Made by a program: the position numbers and the translations under genes
NCBI RefSeq assembly: GCF_000427465.1
Contig: NZ_ATYB01000008.1
Span: 248,001-312,000, forward strand
Reading direction: 5' to 3'
Length of the DNA stretch: 64,000 nt
From: Sinorhizobium arboris LMG 14919
Lineage (GTDB): Bacteria > Pseudomonadota > Alphaproteobacteria > Rhizobiales > Rhizobiaceae
Shown: one piece after another, positions 33,130-42,172 of the stretch
How positions within the stretch are numbered: position 1 is the stretch's first letter
How the letters are laid out: each line of letters opens with the position of its first letter
Notes under the pieces: model-generated
What the model was told of the DNA's origin: nothing
The model's input: only the letters and a program-made list of their open reading frames with translations
Database searches by the model: none

Positions 33130-34140
33130 ATGCGTCCTTTTTCGGCTGTCTCAGCGATCGTCATAACGTGCCTGGTTCTATCGAGCTGCGGCTTCGGCGG
33201 GAGCCGGCCGTCGCGGGAGACGACGAGCTCCGTCGTCCGTCCGGCAAGCCCGGTTCCTTCAACGGAGGTCAGTGCTGCCGCCGTGCCGGCGGATCCGCAG
33301 CCGGAGGCGCTCGCCTGGGCGGGAACCGTTCCGCAGCCGCAGGCCTTCATGCCGGCGGAAAGGGCGGTGGGCATGCCGGTTCCGACCGAGCGACCCATTG
33401 CGATGCTCGCTCCTGAAAATCCCGCGCGCGAGCCGCGCGGCCGCTCCCGCGTCTACAGCCACAGCTTCCGCGATGCCCATCCGATCAATTTCGGTACCCG
33501 CTCGCCGCGCAAACTCGCCGTTCACGGCGTCGACGTTTCGCGCTGGCAGGGCGAAATCAACTGGCCGAAACTGCGCACGCAAGGCGCCAATTTCGCCTAT
33601 ATCAAGGCGACCGACGGCGGCGACCATCTCGATCCCATGTTCAAGAAGAACTGGCGCCGGGCCGACGAAGCCGGCCTGAAACGCGGCGCCTACCACTTCT
33701 TCTACTGGTGCCGCACGGCCGGCGAGCAGGCGGACTGGTTCATCCGCAACGTCCCCCGGGATCCGACCGCGCTTCCGCCCGTCATCGACGTCGAGTGGAA
33801 CGGCGAGTCGAGCTGCAAGCGGCGTCCCTCGCCCGAGCGGGTGCGGGAAAAGATGCAGGTCTTCATGGACAAGCTGGAGCGCCACTACGGCCAGCGCCCG
33901 ATCATCTATACCGCCCCGGATTTCTACCGCGACAATCTGCAGGGCGCGTTCCCCAACCATCCCTTCTGGCTGCGCTCGGTTGCGGCCCATCCGTCCAAGG
34001 TCTATCCCGGACGCAAATGGGTCTTCTGGCAATATTCGGGTTCGGGCCTGTCGCACGGCGTCGACGGGCGCATCGACCTCAACGTCTTCAACGGCAGCGA
34101 GGAAGACTGGCACAACTGGGTGGCGGCGCGCTCGAGCTGA
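33130..34140 (+). CDS. Glycoside hydrolase family 25 lipoprotein (lysozyme-like)
   Basis: The product (336 residues) begins with a lipoprotein signal ending in LVLSSC, so Cys near residue 20 should be lipidated. A variable Pro/Ala-rich spacer follows. From about residue 130 the GH25 domain is clear: HGVDVSRWQGEINWPKL, NFAYIKATDGGD, AYHFFYWCRT and the catalytic PPVIDVEWNG with its Asp-x-Glu. GH25 enzymes cleave the peptidoglycan glycan backbone. I chose ATG 33130; GTG 33118 and TTG 33109 are in frame and would lengthen the signal. The GNAT gene follows after four bases. Confidence 0.9.
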   Translation: MRPFSAVSAIVITCLVLSSCGFGGSRPSRETTSSVVRPASPVPSTEVSAAAVPADPQPEALAWAGTVPQPQAFMPAERAVGMPVPTERPIAMLAPENPAREPRGRSRVYSHSFRDAHPINFGTRSPRKLAVHGVDVSRWQGEINWPKLRTQGANFAYIKATDGGDHLDPMFKKNWRRADEAGLKRGAYHFFYWCRTAGEQADWFIRNVPRDPTALPPVIDVEWNGESSCKRRPSPERVREKMQVFMDKLERHYGQRPIIYTAPDFYRDNLQGAFPNHPFWLRSVAAHPSKVYPGRKWVFWQYSGSGLSHGVDGRIDLNVFNGSEEDWHNWVAARSS

Positions 34141-34144
34141 GGGA

Positions 34145-34621
34145 ATGAAGTTGACGCCGATCCGCCTGCTGCAGGCCAATGACGCCGCCTTCCCCGCACT
34201 TGCGGCCCTCATGGAGGAAATGCAGGCGCATTACCGCGTGGCCTGTCCGCCGCGCGCCGAGATCATCGCGGGGCTTGAAGCCATGCCGCCGGGCGCGGAG
34301 ATCCTCGTCGCCGAGGAGCATGGGTCGGTGCTCGGTTTCGCCGCCTTCTCGGCGATCTATCCCGGGCCGGGCCTGCAGCCGGGCATCTTTCTGAAGGAAC
34401 TCTACGTCAGCGGAACGCAGCGGGGCCGCGGCCTCGGACGCGCTTTGATGCGGGAGCTCGCCAGCCTGGCGAAGGAGCGCGGGCTCTCGCGCATCGATTG
34501 GACCGCGGAGGCCGAAAACACGCGGCTCCTCTCCTTCTATGAAGAGCTGGGCGGTGCACGCAAACCGGACAAGCTCTTCTTCCGGCTCGACGGGGAGGCC
34601 CTCGCGCGGCTGTCGGGCTGA
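34145..34621 (+). CDS. GNAT family N-acetyltransferase
   Basis: This 158-residue protein has the GNAT acetyl-CoA motif QRGRGLGRALMRELA, preceded by the LKELYVSG strand and followed by WTAEAENTRLLSFYEELG. Substrate unknown. It sits four bases after the GH25 lipoprotein gene and is convergent with the LysR regulator. Confidence 0.85.
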   Translation: MKLTPIRLLQANDAAFPALAALMEEMQAHYRVACPPRAEIIAGLEAMPPGAEILVAEEHGSVLGFAAFSAIYPGPGLQPGIFLKELYVSGTQRGRGLGRALMRELASLAKERGLSRIDWTAEAENTRLLSFYEELGGARKPDKLFFRLDGEALARLSG

Positions 34622-34651
34622 GCCGGCGCGCCACCGCCCGGCCTGCCGTCC

Positions 34652-35554
34652 TCAGTCGCCCATGCCTTCCGCTTCCGCCATCAGCCATGCCTCGAAGGTC
34701 CGCATGGAAGCGCTCGGCGCGATGTCTCGCGGTTTTGCGAACCAGTAGCCGTAGTCGCTTCGATAGCCGAAGCCGTTCGGATTGACGAGCTTTCCCGCCG
34801 CAAGGTCATCGAGGATCAGGCCGCGCGGGATCAAAGCCATTCCCTGTCCGGCAAGTGCTGCCCGGATCACCATCGTATAATAGCCGAAGCGCGTGGTGTG
34901 CCGCACCGCGAGGTCGTCCCTGCCGTGACCCTTGGCGAAATAATTCCAGTGCAGCGGCGTCTGCGGGTGCTCCAGCATGATGCCGTCGGCGAGGTCCTCG
35001 ATCGTCTCCGGAGTGCCGTTCTTCTCCCAATAGGAAGGAGCGCTGACGGCAAGGACCTCTCGCCCGAACAGATAGCTGGTCTCCTCTTCTGGCAGCGGTT
35101 GGCTCAGGAAGCGGAATATCGCATCGGGCGTCTGGGACTGGGTCGGAGACACGAAGGTCGTGAACTGCACCTCGATCTCCGGGTGCTGCTCGGTAAAGCG
35201 AAGGAAGCGCGGCAGCAGCCACCGGTCCCCGAAAATGGGCGGCACCTGCAATCTGAGGACCCGCGGGCCCGGTTTCAGGCGGGCGACGCGAAGGGCGGCG
35301 TCCTCCATCGCCTTCAATGCGGTGCGCGCCTGTTCGATATAGATCGTGCCTGCTTCCGTCGGGATCATTCCGCGCGGCGTCCGGACGAAGGCGGGGCTGC
35401 CGATCAGGTCTTCGAGCGCAAGCAATTGCTTGCTGACGGCGCTCTGCGACAGCGACGTGCTTTCGGCGGCGGCGCTCGTCGATCCCCTCTCGGCCACCGC
35501 GAGCAGCACCTGAAGCGCGGTCGTCGAAGGCAAGCGCCGCCGTCCCGAAGCCAT
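34652..35554 (-). CDS. LysR family regulator (GcvA-like)
   Basis: The protein (300 residues) has the LysR helix-turn-helix LSQSAVSKQLLALEDLIG followed by FVRTPRGMIPTEAG, and an effector domain of ordinary length. The start at 35554 follows GGAGGGATTTTC; the frame remains open another 45 codons upstream but this is unlikely to be used. It is divergent from the ArgH paralogue, with 185 bases between, and is the natural candidate to control that operon. The HTH wording resembles GcvA/AmpR-type LysR proteins. Confidence 0.88.
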   Translation of the reverse strand: MASGRRRLPSTTALQVLLAVAERGSTSAAAESTSLSQSAVSKQLLALEDLIGSPAFVRTPRGMIPTEAGTIYIEQARTALKAMEDAALRVARLKPGPRVLRLQVPPIFGDRWLLPRFLRFTEQHPEIEVQFTTFVSPTQSQTPDAIFRFLSQPLPEEETSYLFGREVLAVSAPSYWEKNGTPETIEDLADGIMLEHPQTPLHWNYFAKGHGRDDLAVRHTTRFGYYTMVIRAALAGQGMALIPRGLILDDLAAGKLVNPNGFGYRSDYGYWFAKPRDIAPSASMRTFEAWLMAEAEGMGD

Positions 35555-35739
35555 GAAAATCCCTCCGCCATGTTCAGCCGATGCGCTTCCGCTCCGCCCC
35601 GTTCCTTGCGCAGACCCTAAATAAGTGCCCGGAGCAAGGCTAGTCGTTTTTGTCATAGTCTGGTGAAATAACTTCGCTTGCCGGGGCATGCGACCCGTGG
35701 GAGCTTCTCCGAAAGAATGTACAAATAAAGGGAACGAAG

Positions 35740-37206
35740 ATGACTGAGCCCACTCAGCTTTGGGGTGGACGATTCAAGTCCGGACCGTCGGAAGCGCTTG
35801 CAAACCTGTCCCGCGCGCCGCGATCTTACTTTCGGCTTTACAGGGAAGATATTGCAGGTTCTCGCGCCCATGCTTGCGAACTGAAGCGGGCCGGCGTCCT
35901 GGACGAGAGTGAGTTCTCCGCGATACGCGCGGCCCTGGAAGGCATCGAGGCCGATGTCGGTGCCGGCCGCGAGGAGCCGATTGCGGCCGACGAGGATCTG
36001 CATACCTTTCTCGAACGCCTGTTGATGGCGCGCCTCGGCGCGCTCGGCGGCAAGCTTCGCGCCGGGCGGTCGCGCAACGACCAGACGGCAAACAATACGC
36101 GCCTTTATCTCCGGCGCATGGCGCGGGAGCTTTGCCGGGGCGTCATCGCCATCGAAGAAGCCCTGACGGAGCAGGCATCCCGCCATGCGGAAACCGTGAT
36201 GCCCGGCTTTACCCATCTTCAGCCGGCCCAGCCGGTCGTGCTCGGCCACCACCTCATGGCGCACGCGCAGTCGCTGCTGCGCGACCTGCAGCGCTTTGCC
36301 GACTGGGACCGCCGCTTCGACCGCTCGCCTCTGGGGGCGGCCGCGCTGGCCGGATCCGGCATTGCGCGCCGCCCCGATCTCTCCGCCATCGATCTCGGCT
36401 ATTCGGCCGCTTGCGAGAACTCCATCGATGCGGTCGCCGCGCGCGATCACGTCGCCGAATTCCTCTTCATCTGCTCGCTGGTGGCGGTGGATCTTTCGCG
36501 GCTTGCGGAGGAAATCTGCCTGTGGAGTTCCAAGCAGTTCAGCTGGGTGCGGCTGCATGATTCCTATTCCACCGGCTCCTCGATCATGCCGCAGAAGAAG
36601 AACCCCGACGTCGCCGAACTGACGCGCGGCATGTCGGGCACGCTGATCGGCAACATCGCCGGTTTCCTCGCGACCATGAAGGCGATGCCGCTCGCCTATA
36701 ACCGCGATCTCGCCGAGGACAAGCGCAGCCTGTTCGAGACGATCGACGTTCTCGAACTGATCCTGCCCGCCTTCGCCGGCATGGTGGGAACGCTGGAATT
36801 CGACGTGGAGAAGCTGCGCGAGGAGGCGCCGAAGGGTTTTACGCTCGCGACCGAAGTGGCCGACTGGCTGGTGGGCCGGAACGTGCCTTTCGCGGAAGCG
36901 CACGAGATCACCGGCGCAGTGGTGCGCTATTGCGAAGAGCGCGGACACGACCTTGCCGGCCTGACGGCGGAGGACCTGCCGCGGATCGATCCGCGGCTTC
37001 AGCCGGAGATGCTGGCGGCACTCGCGCTCGAAAAGGCGCTTGCGAGCAGAAACGGCTACGGTGCAACCGCGCCGGAGCGGGTTCGCGAGCAGATTGCCCG
37101 CTTCGAAACGGCGCTCGCCGAATGCCGCGCCTTTGCCGGCGGCCCGATCGGCGGCACGGCCTTTGCGGGAGCCAAGAACGGCGCAGAGGAGGCGCGACGC
37201 CGATGA
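35740..37206 (+). CDS. argH2: Argininosuccinate lyase paralogue (ArgH superfamily)
   Basis: This 488-residue enzyme belongs to the fumarase/aspartase superfamily, with the signature GSSIMPQKKNPDVAEL and the N-terminal LWGGRFKSGP of argininosuccinate lyase. True ArgH is near 460 residues, so this one is a little long. It is the first gene of an operon with a polar amino acid ABC transporter, not of arginine synthesis. It may therefore cleave an imported aspartate or succinate adduct, giving fumarate and an amine. S. meliloti pSymB has an argH2 in similar company, as I recall. The stop overlaps the next start by four bases. Confidence 0.85.
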   Translation: MTEPTQLWGGRFKSGPSEALANLSRAPRSYFRLYREDIAGSRAHACELKRAGVLDESEFSAIRAALEGIEADVGAGREEPIAADEDLHTFLERLLMARLGALGGKLRAGRSRNDQTANNTRLYLRRMARELCRGVIAIEEALTEQASRHAETVMPGFTHLQPAQPVVLGHHLMAHAQSLLRDLQRFADWDRRFDRSPLGAAALAGSGIARRPDLSAIDLGYSAACENSIDAVAARDHVAEFLFICSLVAVDLSRLAEEICLWSSKQFSWVRLHDSYSTGSSIMPQKKNPDVAELTRGMSGTLIGNIAGFLATMKAMPLAYNRDLAEDKRSLFETIDVLELILPAFAGMVGTLEFDVEKLREEAPKGFTLATEVADWLVGRNVPFAEAHEITGAVVRYCEERGHDLAGLTAEDLPRIDPRLQPEMLAALALEKALASRNGYGATAPERVREQIARFETALAECRAFAGGPIGGTAFAGAKNGAEEARRR

Positions 37207-38075
37207 ATGTGGCAAGCCTCGCAACTCAGCCTGCGGATTCCAAATACGAGGTCGCCCACCTGAAACTGGTGCCGAAGCGCCATATCGGGAGGATGATCGC
37301 AGCGGGCGTCGTGCTCCTGCTGCTTGCGGGCCTCGTGCGGGCCTTCAGCGTCGGGCAGATCGAATGGAGCTATGTCCGCGATTTTCTCTTCGCGCCCGCC
37401 ATCCTCGCCGGCCTCTACAACACCCTGCTGATGACCGTTGCCGCCATGGGGCTCGGCATCGTCCTCGGCGTCGTTGTCGCCATCATGCGGATATCGGGCA
37501 ATCCAGTGCTGTCGTCGATCGCCGTCGGCTATGTCTGGGTCTTTCGCGGCGCCCCGGCGCTGCTGCAGCTGATGCTGTGGTTCAATCTCGCGCTGATCTT
37601 CCCGACGCTCGGCATTCCGGGACTGTTCGAGTTCAGGACCGTCGACGTCATGACGCCCTTCGTCGCCGCCGTACTCGGGCTCGGCATATCGCAGGGCGCC
37701 TATACTTCGGAAGTGGTGCGAAGCGGGCTTCTGTCCGTCGACGCCGGCCAATACGAGGCTGCGCGCACGATCGGCATGACGCAGATGATGATGCTGCGCC
37801 GTATCGTCCTGCCGCAGGCGATGCGCGTCATGGTGCCGCCGGTCGGCAACGAGGTGATCGGCATGGTGAAGCTGACGTCGCTCGCAAGCGTCATCCAGTA
37901 TTCCGAGATCCTCCACAATGCGCAGATCATCTATTTCGCCAACACCCGCGTACTCGAACTGCTGCTGGTCGCAAGCTTCTGGTACCTGCTGGTCGTCTCC
38001 GTGCTCTCGATAGGGCAGCACTATATCGAGCGCTATTTCGGCCGCGGTTCGAAGTCGATCCGCTCGTCCATGTGA
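37203..38075 (+). CDS. Polar amino acid ABC transporter permease
   Basis: This is a 290-residue permease of the His/Glu/Gln/Arg/opine family. It has an N-terminal helix from about residue 30, then ILAGLYNTLLMTVAAMGLG, and the EAA loop YEAARTIGMTQMMMLRRIVL followed by PQAMRVMVPPVGNE. No second permease is encoded, so it may form a homodimer. It is translationally coupled to the ArgH paralogue by an ATGA overlap. Confidence 0.93.
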   Translation: MNVASLATQPADSKYEVAHLKLVPKRHIGRMIAAGVVLLLLAGLVRAFSVGQIEWSYVRDFLFAPAILAGLYNTLLMTVAAMGLGIVLGVVVAIMRISGNPVLSSIAVGYVWVFRGAPALLQLMLWFNLALIFPTLGIPGLFEFRTVDVMTPFVAAVLGLGISQGAYTSEVVRSGLLSVDAGQYEAARTIGMTQMMMLRRIVLPQAMRVMVPPVGNEVIGMVKLTSLASVIQYSEILHNAQIIYFANTRVLELLLVASFWYLLVVSVLSIGQHYIERYFGRGSKSIRSSM

Positions 38076-38083
38076 GGTCGGTC

Positions 38084-38854
38084 ATGAACCAGGATATTCT
38101 CGTCAAGGCTATCGACGTCACGAAGAACTACGGCACGTTCCGCGCTCTCGACAAGGTCAGCCTGGACGTCGCCCGCGGAGAGGTGAGCTGCATCATCGGT
38201 CCTTCGGGTTCGGGCAAGAGCACGCTTCTGCGCTGCATCAATCTCCTGGAACGCATGGACGGCGGAGCGATCTGGGTCAAAGACGAACTGATCGGCTACC
38301 GCCGCGACGGCGACAATCTCTACGAGATCAGCGATGCGGAAATCTCGCGGCAGCGGCGGCGGATCGGCATGGTGTTCCAGCGCTTCAACCTGTTCCCGCA
38401 CATGACCGCCCTGGAAAACATCATCGAGGGGCCGGTGCAGGTGCTCGGCGAGCCGGTGAAGGAAGCGCGCGACAGGGCCGCGGCATTGCTGGAGCGGGTG
38501 GGCCTCGCGGATAAGGCGAACCATTATCCTTCGGAGCTTTCCGGGGGCCAGCAGCAGCGCGTCGCGATCGCCCGCGCCATGGGCATGCGGCCGGATCTCA
38601 TCCTCTTCGACGAACCGACATCGGCGCTCGACCCGGAGCTCGTGTCGGAAGTGCTCGACGTGATGCGGGACCTTGCCGCTTCCGGCATGACGATGATCGT
38701 CGTCACCCATGAGCTGGGCTTCGCCCGCAACGTGGCAAACACCGTGACCTTCATGGAGACCGGCAAGGTGGTCGAAACAGGCTTGGCATCGGAGGTTCTC
38801 AGCACCCCGAAAAGTGCCCGAACGGCGGAGTTCATCAAAGCCGTTCACAGCTGA
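38084..38854 (+). CDS. Polar amino acid ABC transporter ATPase
   Basis: This 256-residue ATPase has Walker A GPSGSGKST, signature LSGGQQQRVAIARAM, Walker B LILFDEPTSALDPE and the switch region VVTHELGFARNVA. It has the GlnQ/HisP type of layout and pairs with the permease eight bases upstream. Confidence 0.94.
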   Translation: MNQDILVKAIDVTKNYGTFRALDKVSLDVARGEVSCIIGPSGSGKSTLLRCINLLERMDGGAIWVKDELIGYRRDGDNLYEISDAEISRQRRRIGMVFQRFNLFPHMTALENIIEGPVQVLGEPVKEARDRAAALLERVGLADKANHYPSELSGGQQQRVAIARAMGMRPDLILFDEPTSALDPELVSEVLDVMRDLAASGMTMIVVTHELGFARNVANTVTFMETGKVVETGLASEVLSTPKSARTAEFIKAVHS

Positions 38855-38915
38855 GGAACAGGAGAACAGCGGCAGAAGTGGCCGCCGGCTCGAACCAGGA
38901 CAAATGGGGAACCAC

Positions 38916-39746
38916 ATGAACAAGCACATCGCAGCGCTCACGGTCGCATGCCTCGCCGCAACCTCTGCCAATGCCGCCGGCCTGCCCGAGCGCGTGAAGT
39001 CGGCCGGCAAGGTCGTCGTCGCCAACCAGCCGAACTATCCGCCGATGGAATATGTCGATCCGGCTACCAACGAACTTAAGGGTGTCGACATCGATCTCGG
39101 CGTTGCGCTTGCCAAAGAGCTCGGCACCACGGTCGAGTGGTCGAACATCGGCTTCGAGCAGATGATCTCGTCGCTTCAGACCGGCCGCGTCGACCTTATC
39201 CACAGCGGCATGAGCGATCTCCCGAAGCGCCGCGACACGCTCGACTTCATCGATTACATGAAATCCGGCGCGCAGTTCTACACGTCCTTTGCCCGCAAGG
39301 ACGAGTTCAAGACGCTCACCGATTTCTGCGGCAAGACCGTCGGCATGAGCCGCCGCACCTCCTTCCCGGACGAGACGGCGAAATGGAGTGCCGCCAATTG
39401 CGAAGCCAAGGGTCTGCCGGCCATCAAGGTCGTCGGCACGGAAGGCTCCGCCGACGCCCGCGCCCAGCTGAAGCAGGGCCGGCTCGACGCGGCGGTCCAG
39501 GGTTCCGAAACACTGCCCTATCTGATGGATCTCGAGAAGGACACCTACGCCGTCGTGGGCGAGCCCTTCACCACGGTGTACCAGGGCATCGGCTTCGCCA
39601 AGAAGGACACGGAACTGCGCGACGCCTATGCCGCAGCGTTGAAGGCCCTCATGGAATCAGGGGAATATAAGGAGATTTTCGCCAGATACGGCCTCGAGGG
39701 CACCTTGCTCGACGGCATCTACGTCAATGGCGAAGCGGTGAAGTAA
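38916..39746 (+). CDS. Polar amino acid ABC transporter binding protein
   Basis: This is a 276-residue family 3 periplasmic binding protein with a cleavable signal peptide (hydrophobic core, cleaved near SANAAG). Motifs include GKVVVANQPNYPPMEY, LKGVDIDLGVALAKELG and QMISSLQTGRVDLI. I used ATG 38916, although ATG 38904 is four codons earlier and also has a nearby AGGA. It probably captures the substrate later cleaved by the ArgH paralogue. The ligand is not defined. Confidence 0.92.
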   Translation: MNKHIAALTVACLAATSANAAGLPERVKSAGKVVVANQPNYPPMEYVDPATNELKGVDIDLGVALAKELGTTVEWSNIGFEQMISSLQTGRVDLIHSGMSDLPKRRDTLDFIDYMKSGAQFYTSFARKDEFKTLTDFCGKTVGMSRRTSFPDETAKWSAANCEAKGLPAIKVVGTEGSADARAQLKQGRLDAAVQGSETLPYLMDLEKDTYAVVGEPFTTVYQGIGFAKKDTELRDAYAAALKALMESGEYKEIFARYGLEGTLLDGIYVNGEAVK

Positions 39747-39819
39747 TTGCCGCGCCGCGGCCCCGCCGAATAGGCCGGGGGCGCAACAGGCGCCGCCGCC
39801 GACCGATTCCCGACAAGAC

Positions 39820-41223
39820 ATGAGCAGTTCCATGCCCCGCGTTGCTGCCGACGCGCCGGTCGACAGGCTGGCATCCTTTCTTTCAGCCCTTCGGTTCGAG
39901 GCGCTTCCCGCCGACGTCGTCGAAAAGACGAAGATCCACATCGCGGACACGATCGGCGCGGCCCTGGCGGGCGCGCGCTCGGCGGAAGCCCGCATCGCCC
40001 GCCAGGCCGCCGGCGCATCGGGCAGCGCGCCGATCTGGGGCACCGGCAATTGCGCCGCAGCGCGTGATGCCGCGTTCATAAACGGGGTTGCGGCCCATGC
40101 TCTCGAACTCGACGATTCCGGCGGCTGCGACCATTCGGGCGCCGTCGTCGTTCCCGCCGTTCTGGCTGCCATTGCCGAGGCGAATCAACCCGTGACGGGC
40201 AGGGAACTCATCGTCAGCGTGGTTGCGGGTTACGAGGCCGGCCGGCGCGTCCTCGAAGCGGCGGGCGGATACGACAGCCACAACGGCCTCGGCTGGCATT
40301 CCACCGGTACCTGCGGCACGCTTGCGGCAGCGGCGGCCGTTGCCAGGCTTCGCGGTTTCGACGATCTTGCCACGCGCGATGCGGTCACGCTCGCCACCAG
40401 CTTCTCCTCCGGTCTCTGGGCCTTCATCCACGACGGATCGCAGGCGAAGAAGATCCATGCGGGCCGCGCGGCCGAAGGCGGCCTGCTCGCGGCGCGGTTG
40501 GCAGGGGAGGGCCTTGCCGGCCCCTCCAAGGTCTTCGACGACGTCTGGGGCGGCTTTTTCCGGGCGTTCAACAGGGATGTCTGCGAGCCGCAGAAGCTAT
40601 GCGACGGACTCGGAGAGGGCTGGAAGGTGATGCGTGCGGTCCTCAAGCCTTACGCCTCCTGCCGGGGCGCCCATTCGGCGATCGATGCGCTGGACGACCT
40701 GCTTTCGGAAACGGACCGCGATGCAGCCGAGATCGACAGGATCGAGGTGCGGCTGAGCGCCATGCTGATGGGCATGTGCGGCGCCCGGGAGAGCGGCGCC
40801 ATGGCGCCGACGCAGATGAGCCTGCCCTACGCGCTTGCGGCACGCTGCGTGCTGCTGACGGCCGGGCTCCGGGCCTATGCGGCCGACCGGCGTGCCGATC
40901 CCCGCCTGCGCGCCGTCATGGACCGCATGCTGCTGACGGTAGACGAAGGGATGCAGCCGCTCGACGAGCCGGTCGTCACGCTTCTCTTCAAGGACGGCGC
41001 CCGCCTGTCACGAATGGTGCCCCGTGCGACCGGCTCCGCCGAAAGGCCGATGCGGCCCGCCGCCATCCGCGCCAAGTTCGGAGAGCTCACGGCGATGAGC
41101 ATCGAAATGGAGCAGGCGGACCGGCTCTGGCGGATGCTCGCCGGGCTCGAACATCTCGAGGATTGCCGCGCTCTCGAGCCGCTGCTCGCCGGCAACGGCG
41201 ACAAGCGCCCCGTCTTTTGCTGA
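39820..41223 (+). CDS. MmgE/PrpD family protein
   Basis: The 467-residue product matches the MmgE/PrpD family: HIADTIGAALAGARSAEARI near residue 45, AAHALELDDSG, and GYEAGRRVLEA followed by GWHSTGTCGTLAAAAA. Members include 2-methylcitrate dehydratase and cis-aconitate decarboxylase. Here no propionate genes are present, and its place after the transporter suggests dehydration or isomerisation of an imported polycarboxylate or its breakdown product. Confidence 0.9.
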   Translation: MSSSMPRVAADAPVDRLASFLSALRFEALPADVVEKTKIHIADTIGAALAGARSAEARIARQAAGASGSAPIWGTGNCAAARDAAFINGVAAHALELDDSGGCDHSGAVVVPAVLAAIAEANQPVTGRELIVSVVAGYEAGRRVLEAAGGYDSHNGLGWHSTGTCGTLAAAAAVARLRGFDDLATRDAVTLATSFSSGLWAFIHDGSQAKKIHAGRAAEGGLLAARLAGEGLAGPSKVFDDVWGGFFRAFNRDVCEPQKLCDGLGEGWKVMRAVLKPYASCRGAHSAIDALDDLLSETDRDAAEIDRIEVRLSAMLMGMCGARESGAMAPTQMSLPYALAARCVLLTAGLRAYAADRRADPRLRAVMDRMLLTVDEGMQPLDEPVVTLLFKDGARLSRMVPRATGSAERPMRPAAIRAKFGELTAMSIEMEQADRLWRMLAGLEHLEDCRALEPLLAGNGDKRPVFC

Positions 41224-41233
41224 GGATTTCGCC

Positions 41234-42112
41234 ATGACCTACGACCTGACGCCGCGTCCGCTCAATCCGGCGCCGCAAACGCCGGCGATGACCTGGCCGA
41301 ACGGCGCCAAGAGCGCCGTCTTCATCGGCTTCGACGTGGATGCCGAAACCGCATGGATCGGCAACAACCCTTCGAATGTCGACCGGATGGTGACCACCTC
41401 CCATGGCGGCTACGACGCGCGCGTCGGCATCGGCAGGATCGTCGACCTGATGGCGGAACTGGCGCTGAGGGCGACATTCTTCACGCCCGGGTGGACGGCG
41501 CTCGCCCATCCCGAGGCCTGCGAGAAGATTGTCGCGGCCGGACACGAGATCGGTCACCATGGGTATCTTCACAAGATGCCGGATCGCGACCGGCTGGAAG
41601 AGACATTCGAGGAGATCGACCGCGGCTTCGAGGCACTGCAGCGGGCATTCGGCATCCGTCCTGTCGGCTATCGCGCACCCTCGGGAGAAAACTTTCCCGA
41701 GCTTATCGCCTATCTTGCCAGATCGGGAATTCGCTATTCGAGTTCGTTCCGGGACGATATCCTGCCCTACCGGCACGCGTCGGCGGACGGTGTGCCGGGC
41801 CCGGTGGAGATCCCGGTCAATTTCGCATTCGACGACTGGAATTTCGGCATGTCCAGCCGCTCGAGCGCGCGGCCGCTCTTCGGCCGCGAAGCCGTCCTCG
41901 CACTCTGGATCGACGAATTCGAGGCCACCCATGCCTGGGGCGGCGTCACGACGCTCGTCCTGCACCCGCAGGTGTCCGGCCGTCCGATGCGCTGGCACCT
42001 CCTTCGCGACTTCCTCCGTCACGTCCAGGCAAAAGGCGACGTCTGGATCGCAACGGGCAAGGAGATCGCCGAACACTTCGAAACGCTGGAACGGCAACGC
42101 GACGCATCGTGA
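41234..42112 (+). CDS. Polysaccharide deacetylase family amidase
   Basis: The 292-residue protein has a NodB-homology fold without signal peptide. FIGFDVDAE gives the metal Asp and HEIGHHGYLH the two metal His, with YRAPSGE and HPQVSGRPMRW later. Members of this cytoplasmic branch include PuuE allantoinase and cyclic imidases. The product probably opens a cyclic amide or removes an acyl group from a small molecule. It is the last gene of the argH2 operon, ten bases after the MmgE/PrpD gene. It converges on the fuconolactonase gene. Confidence 0.85.
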   Translation: MTYDLTPRPLNPAPQTPAMTWPNGAKSAVFIGFDVDAETAWIGNNPSNVDRMVTTSHGGYDARVGIGRIVDLMAELALRATFFTPGWTALAHPEACEKIVAAGHEIGHHGYLHKMPDRDRLEETFEEIDRGFEALQRAFGIRPVGYRAPSGENFPELIAYLARSGIRYSSSFRDDILPYRHASADGVPGPVEIPVNFAFDDWNFGMSSRSSARPLFGREAVLALWIDEFEATHAWGGVTTLVLHPQVSGRPMRWHLLRDFLRHVQAKGDVWIATGKEIAEHFETLERQRDAS

Positions 42113-42172
42113 CGGCGCATCCGGCACACCCTCGTTCCTGTGACGAGCGCAGGGACGAGGCTGGAAGCACTG

